A stretch of 8,171 nt of DNA from Pseudomonadota bacterium (GCA_023393575.1 JAEWKX010000327.1:1-8171), one strand, 5' to 3'. Numbered from the stretch's first letter, positions 1 to 7,158 are shown. Notes: generated from the letters alone by a model not told the origin. Numbers and translations: made by a program.

Positions 1-2287
1 CCATCATGCCTGTCGTGCGGTTTACCGGAATGAACTGCATGCCTTCCGGAACATGGAACTTCTCCGGCGGCGTGGGCTTCACGGCCACTTCCTTGAAGTC
101 CGCAAAGACCGGAACAGCCAGCGAACCGCCCGTTGCACCGCGACCGAGCGGCGCCGGGGTGTCGAATCCTATGTAGACACCCGCAACGAGGTTCGGCGTG
201 TAGCCCACGAACCAGGCGTCCTTCTCGTCGTTGGTCGTACCGGTCTTGCCGGCGACCGGGCGGTCGTCGATCTTGATCTTGCCGGCAGCGGTACCGCGCC
301 TGACGACGCCTTCCATCATGGAGGTGATCTGGTAGGCCGTCATCGGGTCGAGAACCTGTTCCCGGTTGTCGACCAGGATAGGCTCTTCCTGCTCGGCCCA
401 GCGCGGCGCATTGCAGCCGTCGCAGGTCCGCTCCTCGTGGCGGAAAATCGTCTTGCCGTAACGGTCCTGAATACGGTCGATCACCGTCGGCTTGATCTGC
501 TTCCCGCCATTGGCAAGGACGGCATAGGCCGAGACCAGGCGCAGCACCGTCGTCTCGCCCGATCCCAGCGACATGGCAAGTACCGGGAGCATCTTGTCGT
601 AAATGCCGAATCGCTCGGCATATTCCGCGACAAGTTCCATGCCCATGTCCTGAGCCAACCGGACGGTCATCTGGTTTCGCGACTTCTCGATGCCGAGGCG
701 GAGCGTCTGCGGACCAGCGGAACCGCCGCCGTAGTTCTCCGGACGCCAGACCTGGCCGCCCGATACCATCTCGATCGGCGCGTCGAGGATCACCGACGCG
801 GGAGTATAACCGTTGTCGAGCGCCGCCGCGTAGACAAAGGGCTTGAACGACGAACCCGGCTGGCGCATCGCCTGGGTGGCGCGGTTGAACTCAGACTGCG
901 CATAGGAGAAACCGCCCACCATCGCCAGAACGCGGCCGGTATTGGGATCCATGGCGACGAAGCCGCCCTGAACCTTCGGGGGCTGACGGAGGCGGTAGCC
1001 TCCCGCCTCGTCGGCGATCGGCTCGACGAACACCACATCGCCCGCTTCAAGCACGCCCTCGGGCGATTTCGCCGTCTTGCGTTCTCCCTTGGCGTCGCGA
1101 TAGGCCCATTTCATGTCCTCGGCCTTGATCGTGCCGGTTTCCCGCTCCTCGCCCACCTGACCGCCGGCGGTGGTGGGCGGCTGCAGCGTGATGTCGACCT
1201 GCTTGGCGGAGACAGCGGTGACGGCGGCGAGCTTCCATTCCGGGACGTCGCGGAGAGCCGGCACCTTGGCCAGTTCGGATATCCAGTCACCGGCCATGCT
1301 GATCTGCTTCACAGGCCCGTGGAAACCACGACGCTCGTCGTATTCGACCAGGCCCGTATGGAGGGCCTTTCGAGCCACTACCTGCAGTTCCGGATCCAGC
1401 GACGTACGCACGGAAAGGCCGCCCTCATAGAGCGTATCGTCGCCGTACTTCTCGATGATCTGACGGCGCACTTCCTCGGCGAAGAAATCGGAAGCAAAGA
1501 GATGCGTGCCACCGCGGCGGGGCTTCACGCCCAGCGGTTGCTTCTTGGCGTCGTCCGCGTCGGCCGGCGTGACATAACCGTTCTCGGCCATCCGATCGAT
1601 CACCCAGTTGCGGCGTTCGATGGCAGCGGCCTCCTTGCGGAAGGGATGGTAGTTGTTGGGACCTTTCGGCAAGGCGGCGAGGTAAGCCGATTCGGCAATC
1701 GTCAGTTCGGTGACGGACTTGTCGAAATAGGTTAGCGCAGCGCCTGCGATACCATAGGAATTCAGACCGAAGAAGATCTCGTTCAAATAGAGTTCAAGAA
1801 TCTTGTCCTTGGAATAGGTCTGCTCGATGCGAAAGGAAAGGATCGCCTCCTTCACCTTGCGGTCGATCGTCTGGTCGTTGCTGAGCAGGAAGTTCTTGGC
1901 GACCTGCTGGGTGATCGTCGAGGCACCTTCCGGCCGGCGACCGGAGGCCAGGTTCTGGAAGTTGTTGACGATCGCGCGGGCGAGACCGGCAATGTCGATG
2001 CCGGGGTGATTGTAGAAGTTCTTGTCTTCGGCCGACAGAAACGCCGCCTTGACCCGATCAGGCACCGCCTGGATCGGAAGGAAGAGGCGCCGCTCGCGGG
2101 CATATTCCGCCATCAGGGCGCCGTTGCCGGCATGCACGCGCGTGGCGACCGGCGGCTCGTAGGCGCTCAACACCTCGTAATCGGGAAGGTCCCTGGAGAC
2201 GCCGGCGAGATAGATCGCCGCGACCACGGCAACGCCCAGGAACAGGACGCACGCCAGTCCAAAGAAATACCCGATAAGTCTGATCAT
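1..2287 (-). CDS. mrcA: Penicillin-binding protein 1A, bifunctional transglycosylase/transpeptidase (3' end cut by window)
   Basis: Class A PBP that polymerises lipid II into glycan strands and cross-links stem peptides on the periplasmic face of the inner membrane. I translated the minus strand from ATG at 2287: 762 codons stay open to the window edge, so the C-terminus is missing (perhaps some 50-60 residues, judging by usual family length). One N-terminal membrane anchor lies at about residues 4-28. The GT51 transglycosylase domain (about 55-230) has EDKNFYNHPG with catalytic Glu87, GASTITQQ at 121-128, RKVKE at 143-147 and ELYLNEIFFG at 165-174. An OB-like domain spans about 325-430. The transpeptidase domain has SSFK (Ser479, Lys482), SRN (536-538) and KTG (681-683), so both active sites look intact. 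A CDGC pair (Cys622, Cys625) lies in the transpeptidase domain. The Shine-Dalgarno sequence is weak. amiC lies upstream on the same strand. A release factor gene prfB often follows mrcA in rhizobia, but that is outside this window. Confidence 0.96.
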   Translation of the reverse strand, partial: MIRLIGYFFGLACVLFLGVAVVAAIYLAGVSRDLPDYEVLSAYEPPVATRVHAGNGALMAEYARERRLFLPIQAVPDRVKAAFLSAEDKNFYNHPGIDIAGLARAIVNNFQNLASGRRPEGASTITQQVAKNFLLSNDQTIDRKVKEAILSFRIEQTYSKDKILELYLNEIFFGLNSYGIAGAALTYFDKSVTELTIAESAYLAALPKGPNNYHPFRKEAAAIERRNWVIDRMAENGYVTPADADDAKKQPLGVKPRRGGTHLFASDFFAEEVRRQIIEKYGDDTLYEGGLSVRTSLDPELQVVARKALHTGLVEYDERRGFHGPVKQISMAGDWISELAKVPALRDVPEWKLAAVTAVSAKQVDITLQPPTTAGGQVGEERETGTIKAEDMKWAYRDAKGERKTAKSPEGVLEAGDVVFVEPIADEAGGYRLRQPPKVQGGFVAMDPNTGRVLAMVGGFSYAQSEFNRATQAMRQPGSSFKPFVYAAALDNGYTPASVILDAPIEMVSGGQVWRPENYGGGSAGPQTLRLGIEKSRNQMTVRLAQDMGMELVAEYAERFGIYDKMLPVLAMSLGSGETTVLRLVSAYAVLANGGKQIKPTVIDRIQDRYGKTIFRHEERTCDGCNAPRWAEQEEPILVDNREQVLDPMTAYQITSMMEGVVRRGTAAGKIKIDDRPVAGKTGTTNDEKDAWFVGYTPNLVAGVYIGFDTPAPLGRGATGGSLAVPVFADFKEVAVKPTPPEKFHVPEGMQFIPVNRTTGMM

Positions 2288-2324
2288 ATTGAAGCTACCG
2301 TTCGGCTTTCATTCGGTGCCGGGA

Positions 2325-2457
2325 CACCATCGCATGATTGTGGGGCTTTTGCACGCCGATCCGGCCAGCGCAAGCCGGCGAGGCCGGCAGGATCGAGTCA
2401 CACCATCACATGGTTGCGACTAACGGACGGAATGTGAGGAAAATAGGGCCTTTGCAC
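2325..2457. repeat. Degenerate two-part direct repeat between amiC and mrcA
   Basis: CACCATCGCATGATTG at 2325-2340 recurs as CACCATCACATGGTTG at 2401-2416 (14 of 16 identical). A second block, GGGCTTTTGCAC at 2343-2354, recurs as GGGCCTTTGCAC at 2446-2457 (11 of 12). In the first copy the two blocks are 2 bases apart; in the second copy 29 bases separate them. This looks like an old local duplication with a later insertion or deletion, or a pair of regulator sites upstream of mrcA. No known operator is recognised. Confidence 0.5.
2358..2394. repeat. Imperfect palindrome/hairpin in the amiC-mrcA gap
   Basis: The outer arms GATCCGGCC (2358-2366) and GGCAGGATC (2386-2394) pair over 9 bases with one mismatch. 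The interior contains GCCGGC twice (2374-2379 and 2383-2388). It lies between the two copies of the flanking direct repeat. No T-run follows on either strand, so it is not a typical intrinsic terminator. It could be a REP-like or mRNA-stabilising hairpin between cotranscribed genes. Confidence 0.45.
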
Positions 2458-2521
2458 CAACCGCTCCGCCCAAGAGCGACAAGAGAAGAAGTATGTGGCA
2501 AACCGGCAACCGGCCACTCCC

Positions 2522-3763
2522 CTACCCTCCATCGGCGATGGCGCGTTCCCTGTAGCGCAGGACGGCATCCACGAGCAAACCGCTGACCTTGGCGCGCCAA
2601 TCTTCGTCCGCCAGCAGTTTCTCGTCGTCCGGGTTGGAGAGGAACCCAAGCTCAAGAAGCACAGACGGGATGTCCGGCGCCCGCAGAACCTGGAAGCCCG
2701 CATAACGATGGGCATTGTTGATGAGGCCGATCTGCCCTTCGAAGGAGTTCAGGACATTGTCTGCCAGGGCGATCGAGAAGGTCTGGGTCTCCCGGCGCGT
2801 GAGGTCGAGCAGGATGTCTGCCACCTCCGGCGGCTCGTCCTTCAGCCTCACGCCCGCAAGCTGGTCGGAAAGGTTCTCACGGGCGGCCAGGTTCTCCGCC
2901 ATCCTGTCAGAAGCCCGGTCGGACAGGGTGTAGACGGTCGCGCCGCGGATGTCCTTCTGGCTGAGGGTATCGGCATGAAGCGAAAGAAAAAGGTCAGCCT
3001 TCGCCTGGCGCGCGAGCGTCACTCGCTCGGACAGGGAGAGGAAGCGGTCATTTTCGCGCGTCAGGAAAACCTCCACCCCGGCCCGCTTCCTGAGCCGCTC
3101 GGCAAGCGCACGGGCGAAAGCCAGGGTGATGTCCTTCTCGGGCGTCTTCGTGGTCGCGCCGATCGCGCCTGTATCGATCCCGCCGTGTGCGGCATCGATC
3201 GCAACCACAAAGCTACCATCATCGGCGGGCGACACCGAGCGGGAGGCTTCCAGGCGCGCCTCCTCATCCCAGGTTTGCTGACGAACGAGTTCGGCAAACG
3301 CTTCGGGCGTCGCCATCTCCGCATCGAGAACCAGCCGGAACTCGCCGTTTTCCCCCTCCTGAACCTCGGCAAGGCTCAGTTGAACCGGCCGTTCCGCCGT
3401 CAGGACGATGCGGGCGCTGGCCTCGTCCATCGCGCCGAAGCGGATGTCGCGGAACAGGCCCCGAGCGCCGAGGTCCTCCCGCGGGAAGCCGAACGCCGTG
3501 GCGGGAAGATCGACGATGACGCGTTCCGGAGAGCCGACATAGTGGACCGAAAACTCGGGCTTCTCCTCGAAGTCGATGACGATGCGGGTTCTCGCCTCGT
3601 CACCGGCGATACGGGCGGCATAGGCTAGCAACGGCTTCTCGGGCTTCGCATCCACGGAACCCGAGAAGCCCGATGCCGCCAATAACAAGGCGATAGCAAC
3701 CGATCCGGTGATTCGCATGCACAGCCGCCTCGTCGTGGCCGTGCTTGCCGATGAAAAGCCCAT
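2522..3763 (-). CDS. amiC: N-acetylmuramoyl-L-alanine amidase (AMIN plus Amidase_3)
   Basis: Periplasmic zinc amidase that cleaves the bond between N-acetylmuramic acid and L-alanine of the stem peptide, typically for daughter-cell separation. The protein is 413 aa from this start. A signal peptide has its hydrophobic core at about residues 18-31 and ends near SVDA (39). An AMIN domain (about 44-150), which targets septal peptidoglycan in relatives, is followed by Amidase_3 (about 185-408). Zinc ligands fit His193 (DAAHGG; the commoner form is DAGHGG), Glu209 (TPEKD) and His263 (SLHAD). Glu371 in LLELGFLSN is the expected catalytic Glu. The long helical stretch at about 285-345 matches the segment that blocks the active site in AmiB/AmiC-type enzymes until a LytM activator binds. 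An internal ATG at 3718 (residue 16) has a better ribosome binding site and gives a cleaner signal peptide, for a 398-aa product. mrcA follows on the same strand after 234 bp, so cotranscription is possible. The symbol amiC is by family; amiB would fit equally. Confidence 0.94.
   Translation of the reverse strand: MGFSSASTATTRRLCMRITGSVAIALLLAASGFSGSVDAKPEKPLLAYAARIAGDEARTRIVIDFEEKPEFSVHYVGSPERVIVDLPATAFGFPREDLGARGLFRDIRFGAMDEASARIVLTAERPVQLSLAEVQEGENGEFRLVLDAEMATPEAFAELVRQQTWDEEARLEASRSVSPADDGSFVVAIDAAHGGIDTGAIGATTKTPEKDITLAFARALAERLRKRAGVEVFLTRENDRFLSLSERVTLARQAKADLFLSLHADTLSQKDIRGATVYTLSDRASDRMAENLAARENLSDQLAGVRLKDEPPEVADILLDLTRRETQTFSIALADNVLNSFEGQIGLINNAHRYAGFQVLRAPDIPSVLLELGFLSNPDDEKLLADEDWRAKVSGLLVDAVLRYRERAIADGG
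3728..3731 (-). promoter_or_regulatory. Shine-Dalgarno favouring the internal amiC start at 3718
   Basis: GAGG on the minus strand lies 9 bases before the ATG at 3718. The product starting there, MRITGSVAIALLL, is a textbook signal-peptide beginning. The longer start at 3763 has only GGGGA at 10 bases. Either start still yields an exported enzyme. Confidence 0.45.
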
Positions 3764-4205
3764 TCCCGTTGCGTCCCCGATACCGCCGGCCCTGTCGGCA
3801 GCCTAAAGATGAGGGCTCGCGACCGCCTTGCAGATGCCGCATGAAGCCAGATGAATCAAGCCTTTCCAGTAGCGCTTCAATTTGATCCACAATATGGCGC
3901 CCCCGGCTTTTCCCTTGCTATTATGTCGCAGAAACCATACAAGGCGCAGATGGGCTAAAGTGTTGACGGGATAGTCTTCCGGCAGGCCTGCCAGCTAGCG
4001 AGACCTGGCGCCGACACCGGGAAGTTCATCCGTCGTCCTTACACTTTAATCCTCGTACGCAATCTCATCCGGCCCCGGCCGGCATCATACCGGGCGGCCC
4101 GCCGCCCACGCTCACACGGAGCATTCACCGGGCCTCGAGCCCTAAGATATCGTCGTTCTCGTTTGGACTTTTATGTCGCGGCAACTGTTTCAGACCCTGG
4201 ATACC

Positions 4206-4227
4206 CTGACGGAGCAAGCTCCGTCAG
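4206..4227 (+). promoter_or_regulatory. Perfect 10-bp hairpin in the rne leader
   Basis: CTGACGGAGC (4206-4215) and GCTCCGTCAG (4218-4227) are exact reverse complements. In RNA they would form a 9-bp stem with a CAAG tetraloop. No T-run follows, so it is not a terminator by itself. A second possible stem, GCGCC (4247-4251) with GGCGC (4275-4279), lies between it and the terminator-like hairpin. Together they look like the body of a leader RNA or small RNA. Confidence 0.6.
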
Positions 4228-4296
4228 CCGTCCGGTCGTCGTCGCGGCGCCATTCCTCGGGAACCCATTTTTCCGGCGCAATCACCGTCCTGCATG

Positions 4297-4325
4297 AAAG
4301 GCCTGTCCTCGCGGCAGGCCTTTTT
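4297..4325 (+). terminator. Intrinsic terminator or attenuator just upstream of rne
   Basis: AAAGGCCTG (4297-4305) and CAGGCCTTT (4315-4323) form a 9-bp perfect stem with a 9-base loop. T4321-4325 makes a five-T run on the plus strand. The structure ends 35 bases before the rne start, too close to fit a full promoter plus the ribosome binding site downstream. Transcripts reaching rne must therefore read through it. It probably ends a short leader RNA or attenuates rne. Confidence 0.7.
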
Positions 4326-4344
4326 GCACCTACGCGGTTTCGCC

Positions 4345-4350
4345 GAGGAG
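4345..4350 (+). promoter_or_regulatory. Ribosome binding site of rne
   Basis: GAGGAG lies 10 bases before the ATG at 4361. It fixes the rne start, since MADKMLIDASHEEE matches the usual alphaproteobacterial RNase E beginning. It lies 19 bases after the T-run of the upstream hairpin. Confidence 0.75.
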
Positions 4351-4360
4351 CAGAACCTAC

Positions 4361-7147
4361 ATGGCAGACAAAATGCTTATTGACGCGTCTCACGAAGAGG
4401 AGACGCGGGTAGTCGTCGTTCGCGGCAACCGTATTGAAGAATTCGACTTCGAATCCCAGCACAAGAAGCAAATTCGCGGCAATATCTACCTCGCCAAGGT
4501 GACGAGGGTCGAGCCCTCGCTTCAGGCCGCCTTCGTGGACTATGGCGGCAACCGGCACGGCTTCCTGGCCTTTGCGGAAATCCATCCGGACTACTACCAG
4601 ATCCCGCTCGCCGACCGCCAGGCCCTGATGCAGGCCGAAGCGGAAGAGCAGAAGAAGATCGCCGATGCCGAATCGGCCGATCACCTGGACCCGGCCGAGG
4701 CAGAACAGCCGCATGTCGATCTTCCGGCTTCCGCCGACCCCGAAGACGGTCCGGAAGTCGCCGCCGAGGCCAGCCCCGGCGAAGCAGAGGCTGCGGAAAA
4801 GCCTAAGGCGAAGCCGCGCCGCAGCCGTTCACGCAAGAAGGCCGCCGAGCCCGAGGCAAGCGAGACGGCCGAGGGCGGAGACGACGAAGGCCCCTCCGGC
4901 GAGATGGCGGCGATGGTGGAGACCGATTCGATATCGGAAGACGTCCGCGGACGCCGACGTTCCCATGACGATGACGACGACGATGAGAAGGAAGAGATCG
5001 AATCCGTCGGCGCCGAGGATGCGATGGAAGAGGTGCCGGATCGCATCGTCCGCAAGCCGCGCAAGCAGTACCGCATCCAGGAAGTGATCAAGCGCCGGCA
5101 GATCCTGCTGGTGCAGGTTGCCAAGGAAGAGCGCGGCAACAAGGGCGCGGCCCTCACCACCTATCTGTCGCTGGCGGGCCGTTACTCCGTCCTGATGCCG
5201 AACACCGCGCGCGGCGGCGGCATTTCCCGCAAGATCACCAACCCGCAGGACCGCAAGCGCCTGAAGGAGATTGCACGCGAGCTGGAAGTGCCGCAGGGCA
5301 TGGGCGTTATCGTCCGTACGGCCGGCGCGAACCGCACCCGCGTCGAGATCAAGCGCGACTTCGAATACCTGATGCGGCTCTGGGAGAATGTCCGCACCCT
5401 GACCCTTGCATCCACGGCGCCCTGCCTCGTCTACGAGGAAGGATCACTCATCAAGCGCTCGATCCGCGATCTCTACAACAAGGATATCTCGGAGATCATC
5501 GTTGCCGGCGAGGAAGGCTATCGTGAAGCCAAGGACTTCATGAAGATGCTGATGCCGAGCCACGCCAAGGTTGTGCAGCCCTACCGGGACCTGCATCCGA
5601 TCTTCTCGCGCTCCGGCATCGAGGCGCAGCTCGATCGCATGCTTCAGCCGCAGGTGACGCTAAAGTCGGGCGGCTACCTGATCATGAACCAGACGGAAGC
5701 CCTCGTCGCCATCGACGTCAACTCGGGCCGCTCGACGCGCGAGCACTCCATCGAGGAGACGGCGCTGCAGACCAACCTCGAAGCCGCCGAGGAAGTGGCC
5801 CGGCAGTTGCGCCTGCGCGACCTTGCCGGCCTGATCGTCATCGACTTCATCGACATGGAGGAAAAGCGCAACAACCGCGCCGTCGAGAAGAAGCTGAAGG
5901 AATGCCTGAAGAACGACCGCGCCCGCATCCAGGTCGGCCGTATCTCGCATTTCGGCCTGCTCGAAATGTCGCGCCAGCGTATCCGCGCCAGCGTGCTCGA
6001 ATCGACGACCCAGATCTGCACCCACTGCGGCGGTACCGGCCATGTCCGTTCGCAATCGTCGGTGGCGCTGCATGTCTTGCGCGGCATCGAGGAATATCTG
6101 CTGAAGAACACCACGCACGACATTACGGTCCGCACGACGCCGGATATCGCACTCTACATCCTGAACCAGAAGCGCCACACCGTGGTGGACTACGAGAAGC
6201 GTTTCGGCGTCTCGATCTATATCGAATCGGATGACGGCATCGGCTCCAGCCACTTTGCGATCGATCGCGGCGAGCCGGTGGAAAATCCCGTCAAGATCGA
6301 AAGCCTGATGCAATTCGCGGCGTTTCCCGTCGACGATGACGATGACGAGGTCATCGTCGAAGAGGATGCCGACGAGGACGACGCCGAAGAGGCCAAGGCC
6401 GTTTCCCAGCCGGGCGACTCCCATGGCGAGGAGCAGAATGGCCGCAAGAGGAAGCGCCGCCGTCGCCGTCGAAACAGCAACGGCGACCGGCAGGACGGCG
6501 CGAGCGCCGCGAATGAAGACGACACCGGCGCGACCTCCGACGAGGATGACAACGATCAGGACGAGACCGAGGGCGAAGTACCGGAAGGTACCGAAGCATC
6601 CTCGGACAGCGACGAGAACGGGCGTCGGAAACGCCGCCGCCGCGGCAAGCGCGGCGGACGCCGCAACCGGGCCGAGGACGGGCTTGAAGCTTCAGCATCG
6701 GACGATGGCGACGCCCCTTCCGAAGAGACCGATAACGAGGGCGGCGAACTCTCCGTCGCGGCCGACCCGGTCGCCGAGACCGTAGTGGAGGCTCTCTCAG
6801 TCGAGGCAGCCGTCGAGGAGGCACCGGTGGCTGCCGCCAAGCCGCGGCGAAGCCGGAAGAAGGCAGCGCCCGCCGAAACCACGCCCGTCGAGACGGTTGT
6901 CCCAGAGGCCGCAGAGCCCGCCATGCAGTCCGCCGTCGTACCGCAGGTCGATGCAGCCCTTGGCGAGGACGTCGCGGAGGATAGCTCGGAGGGCGAAGCG
7001 GCCAAGCCGGCTCGCGCCAACAGGGCGTCGAACATCACGTCTTCCGACCCGGTGATCAAAAGTTCCGAACCGGCCGGCGAAGACACCAATGCAGAGGCCG
7101 AGAAGCCGAAGAAAGCCGGCTGGTGGCAGCGCCGCGGGTTCTTCTGA
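4361..7147 (+). CDS. rne: Ribonuclease E, RNA degradosome endonuclease and scaffold
   Basis: Single-strand-specific endoribonuclease that cuts AU-rich sites in mRNA, rRNA and tRNA precursors and scaffolds the degradosome. It is 928 aa. The S1 domain is split: about residues 36-85 and 236-270 flank a charged insertion (about 86-235). Similar insertions in Caulobacter RNase E bind the helicase RhlB. The 5' sensor (about 270-364) keeps VRT (Arg319, Thr320). The catalytic DNase I-like domain has AIDVNSG and VIDFIDM, giving Mg ligands Asp452 and Asp495. The Zn-link is CTHC (Cys553, Cys556). These sites align with E. coli Asp303, Asp346, Cys404 and Cys407 at a constant offset of 149. From about 658 to 917 the tail is disordered, with acidic blocks alternating with Arg-rich islands at 695-704 and 755-770. 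It ends in GWWQRRGFF, like the Caulobacter peptide that docks polynucleotide phosphorylase. The gene is followed by its own terminator. The leader hairpins suggest regulation before translation. Confidence 0.98.
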   Translation: MADKMLIDASHEEETRVVVVRGNRIEEFDFESQHKKQIRGNIYLAKVTRVEPSLQAAFVDYGGNRHGFLAFAEIHPDYYQIPLADRQALMQAEAEEQKKIADAESADHLDPAEAEQPHVDLPASADPEDGPEVAAEASPGEAEAAEKPKAKPRRSRSRKKAAEPEASETAEGGDDEGPSGEMAAMVETDSISEDVRGRRRSHDDDDDDEKEEIESVGAEDAMEEVPDRIVRKPRKQYRIQEVIKRRQILLVQVAKEERGNKGAALTTYLSLAGRYSVLMPNTARGGGISRKITNPQDRKRLKEIARELEVPQGMGVIVRTAGANRTRVEIKRDFEYLMRLWENVRTLTLASTAPCLVYEEGSLIKRSIRDLYNKDISEIIVAGEEGYREAKDFMKMLMPSHAKVVQPYRDLHPIFSRSGIEAQLDRMLQPQVTLKSGGYLIMNQTEALVAIDVNSGRSTREHSIEETALQTNLEAAEEVARQLRLRDLAGLIVIDFIDMEEKRNNRAVEKKLKECLKNDRARIQVGRISHFGLLEMSRQRIRASVLESTTQICTHCGGTGHVRSQSSVALHVLRGIEEYLLKNTTHDITVRTTPDIALYILNQKRHTVVDYEKRFGVSIYIESDDGIGSSHFAIDRGEPVENPVKIESLMQFAAFPVDDDDDEVIVEEDADEDDAEEAKAVSQPGDSHGEEQNGRKRKRRRRRRNSNGDRQDGASAANEDDTGATSDEDDNDQDETEGEVPEGTEASSDSDENGRRKRRRRGKRGGRRNRAEDGLEASASDDGDAPSEETDNEGGELSVAADPVAETVVEALSVEAAVEEAPVAAAKPRRSRKKAAPAETTPVETVVPEAAEPAMQSAVVPQVDAALGEDVAEDSSEGEAAKPARANRASNITSSDPVIKSSEPAGEDTNAEAEKPKKAGWWQRRGFF

Positions 7148-7158
7148 GCCTGTGGGAC

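Larger units (their letters stand above)
3764..4360. other. Divergent intergenic region amiC/rne (597 bp), structured rne leader
   Basis: No convincing gene is seen. The left part (3764 to about 3960) should hold the amiC promoter. CATAAT on the minus strand at 3919-3924 is a possible -10 box, but no good -35 sits at the right distance. The right part should contain the rne promoter and leader. It holds a 12-bp perfect palindrome GGCAGGCCTGCC (3981-3992), GGCCGG arms (4069-4082), a GGGCGG/CCGCCC hairpin with a 4-base loop (4092-4107), and the two hairpins listed separately. I could not place an rne promoter with confidence; TTGACG at 3963-3968 lacks a matching -10. A leader of several hundred bases would resemble the long regulatory rne leader of E. 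coli, but there is no sequence evidence that the two are related. Confidence 0.6.

Noticed and set aside
53..1735. 560-codon open frame on the plus strand
   Set aside because: It is antisense to mrcA, whose catalytic motifs read cleanly on the minus strand. The plus-strand translation is rich in Arg, His, Gly and Leu with no recognisable domain, as expected for the complement of a GC-rich gene.
2358..2394. Terminator between amiC and mrcA
   Set aside because: The stem is followed by no T-run on the minus strand (GGCGTGCAAAAG follows), so intrinsic termination is not supported.
2495..3628. 377-codon open frame on the plus strand
   Set aside because: It is antisense to amiC, which has a signal peptide and all expected zinc and catalytic residues. 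The opposite frame shows no family features.
3600..3890. 96-codon minus-strand frame starting upstream of amiC (MDQIEALLERLDSSG)
   Set aside because: The first residues look plausible, but most of it overlaps amiC out of frame and turns into Gly/Arg-rich sequence. There is no clear ribosome binding site.
3963..3968. TTGACG as the -35 box of an rne promoter
   Set aside because: No -10-like hexamer lies 16-18 bases downstream; the sequence there is the GC-rich palindrome.
4173..4412. 79-codon frame in the rne leader, overlapping the rne start by 52 bases
   Set aside because: It has only a weak ribosome binding site, runs through both leader hairpins and the terminator stem, and becomes Arg-rich without a domain. 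A short leader peptide starting at 4173 cannot be excluded, but I do not support it as a gene.
5660..6424. 254-codon minus-strand frame inside rne
   Set aside because: It is the complement of the highly conserved RNase E catalytic domain and is therefore a shadow.
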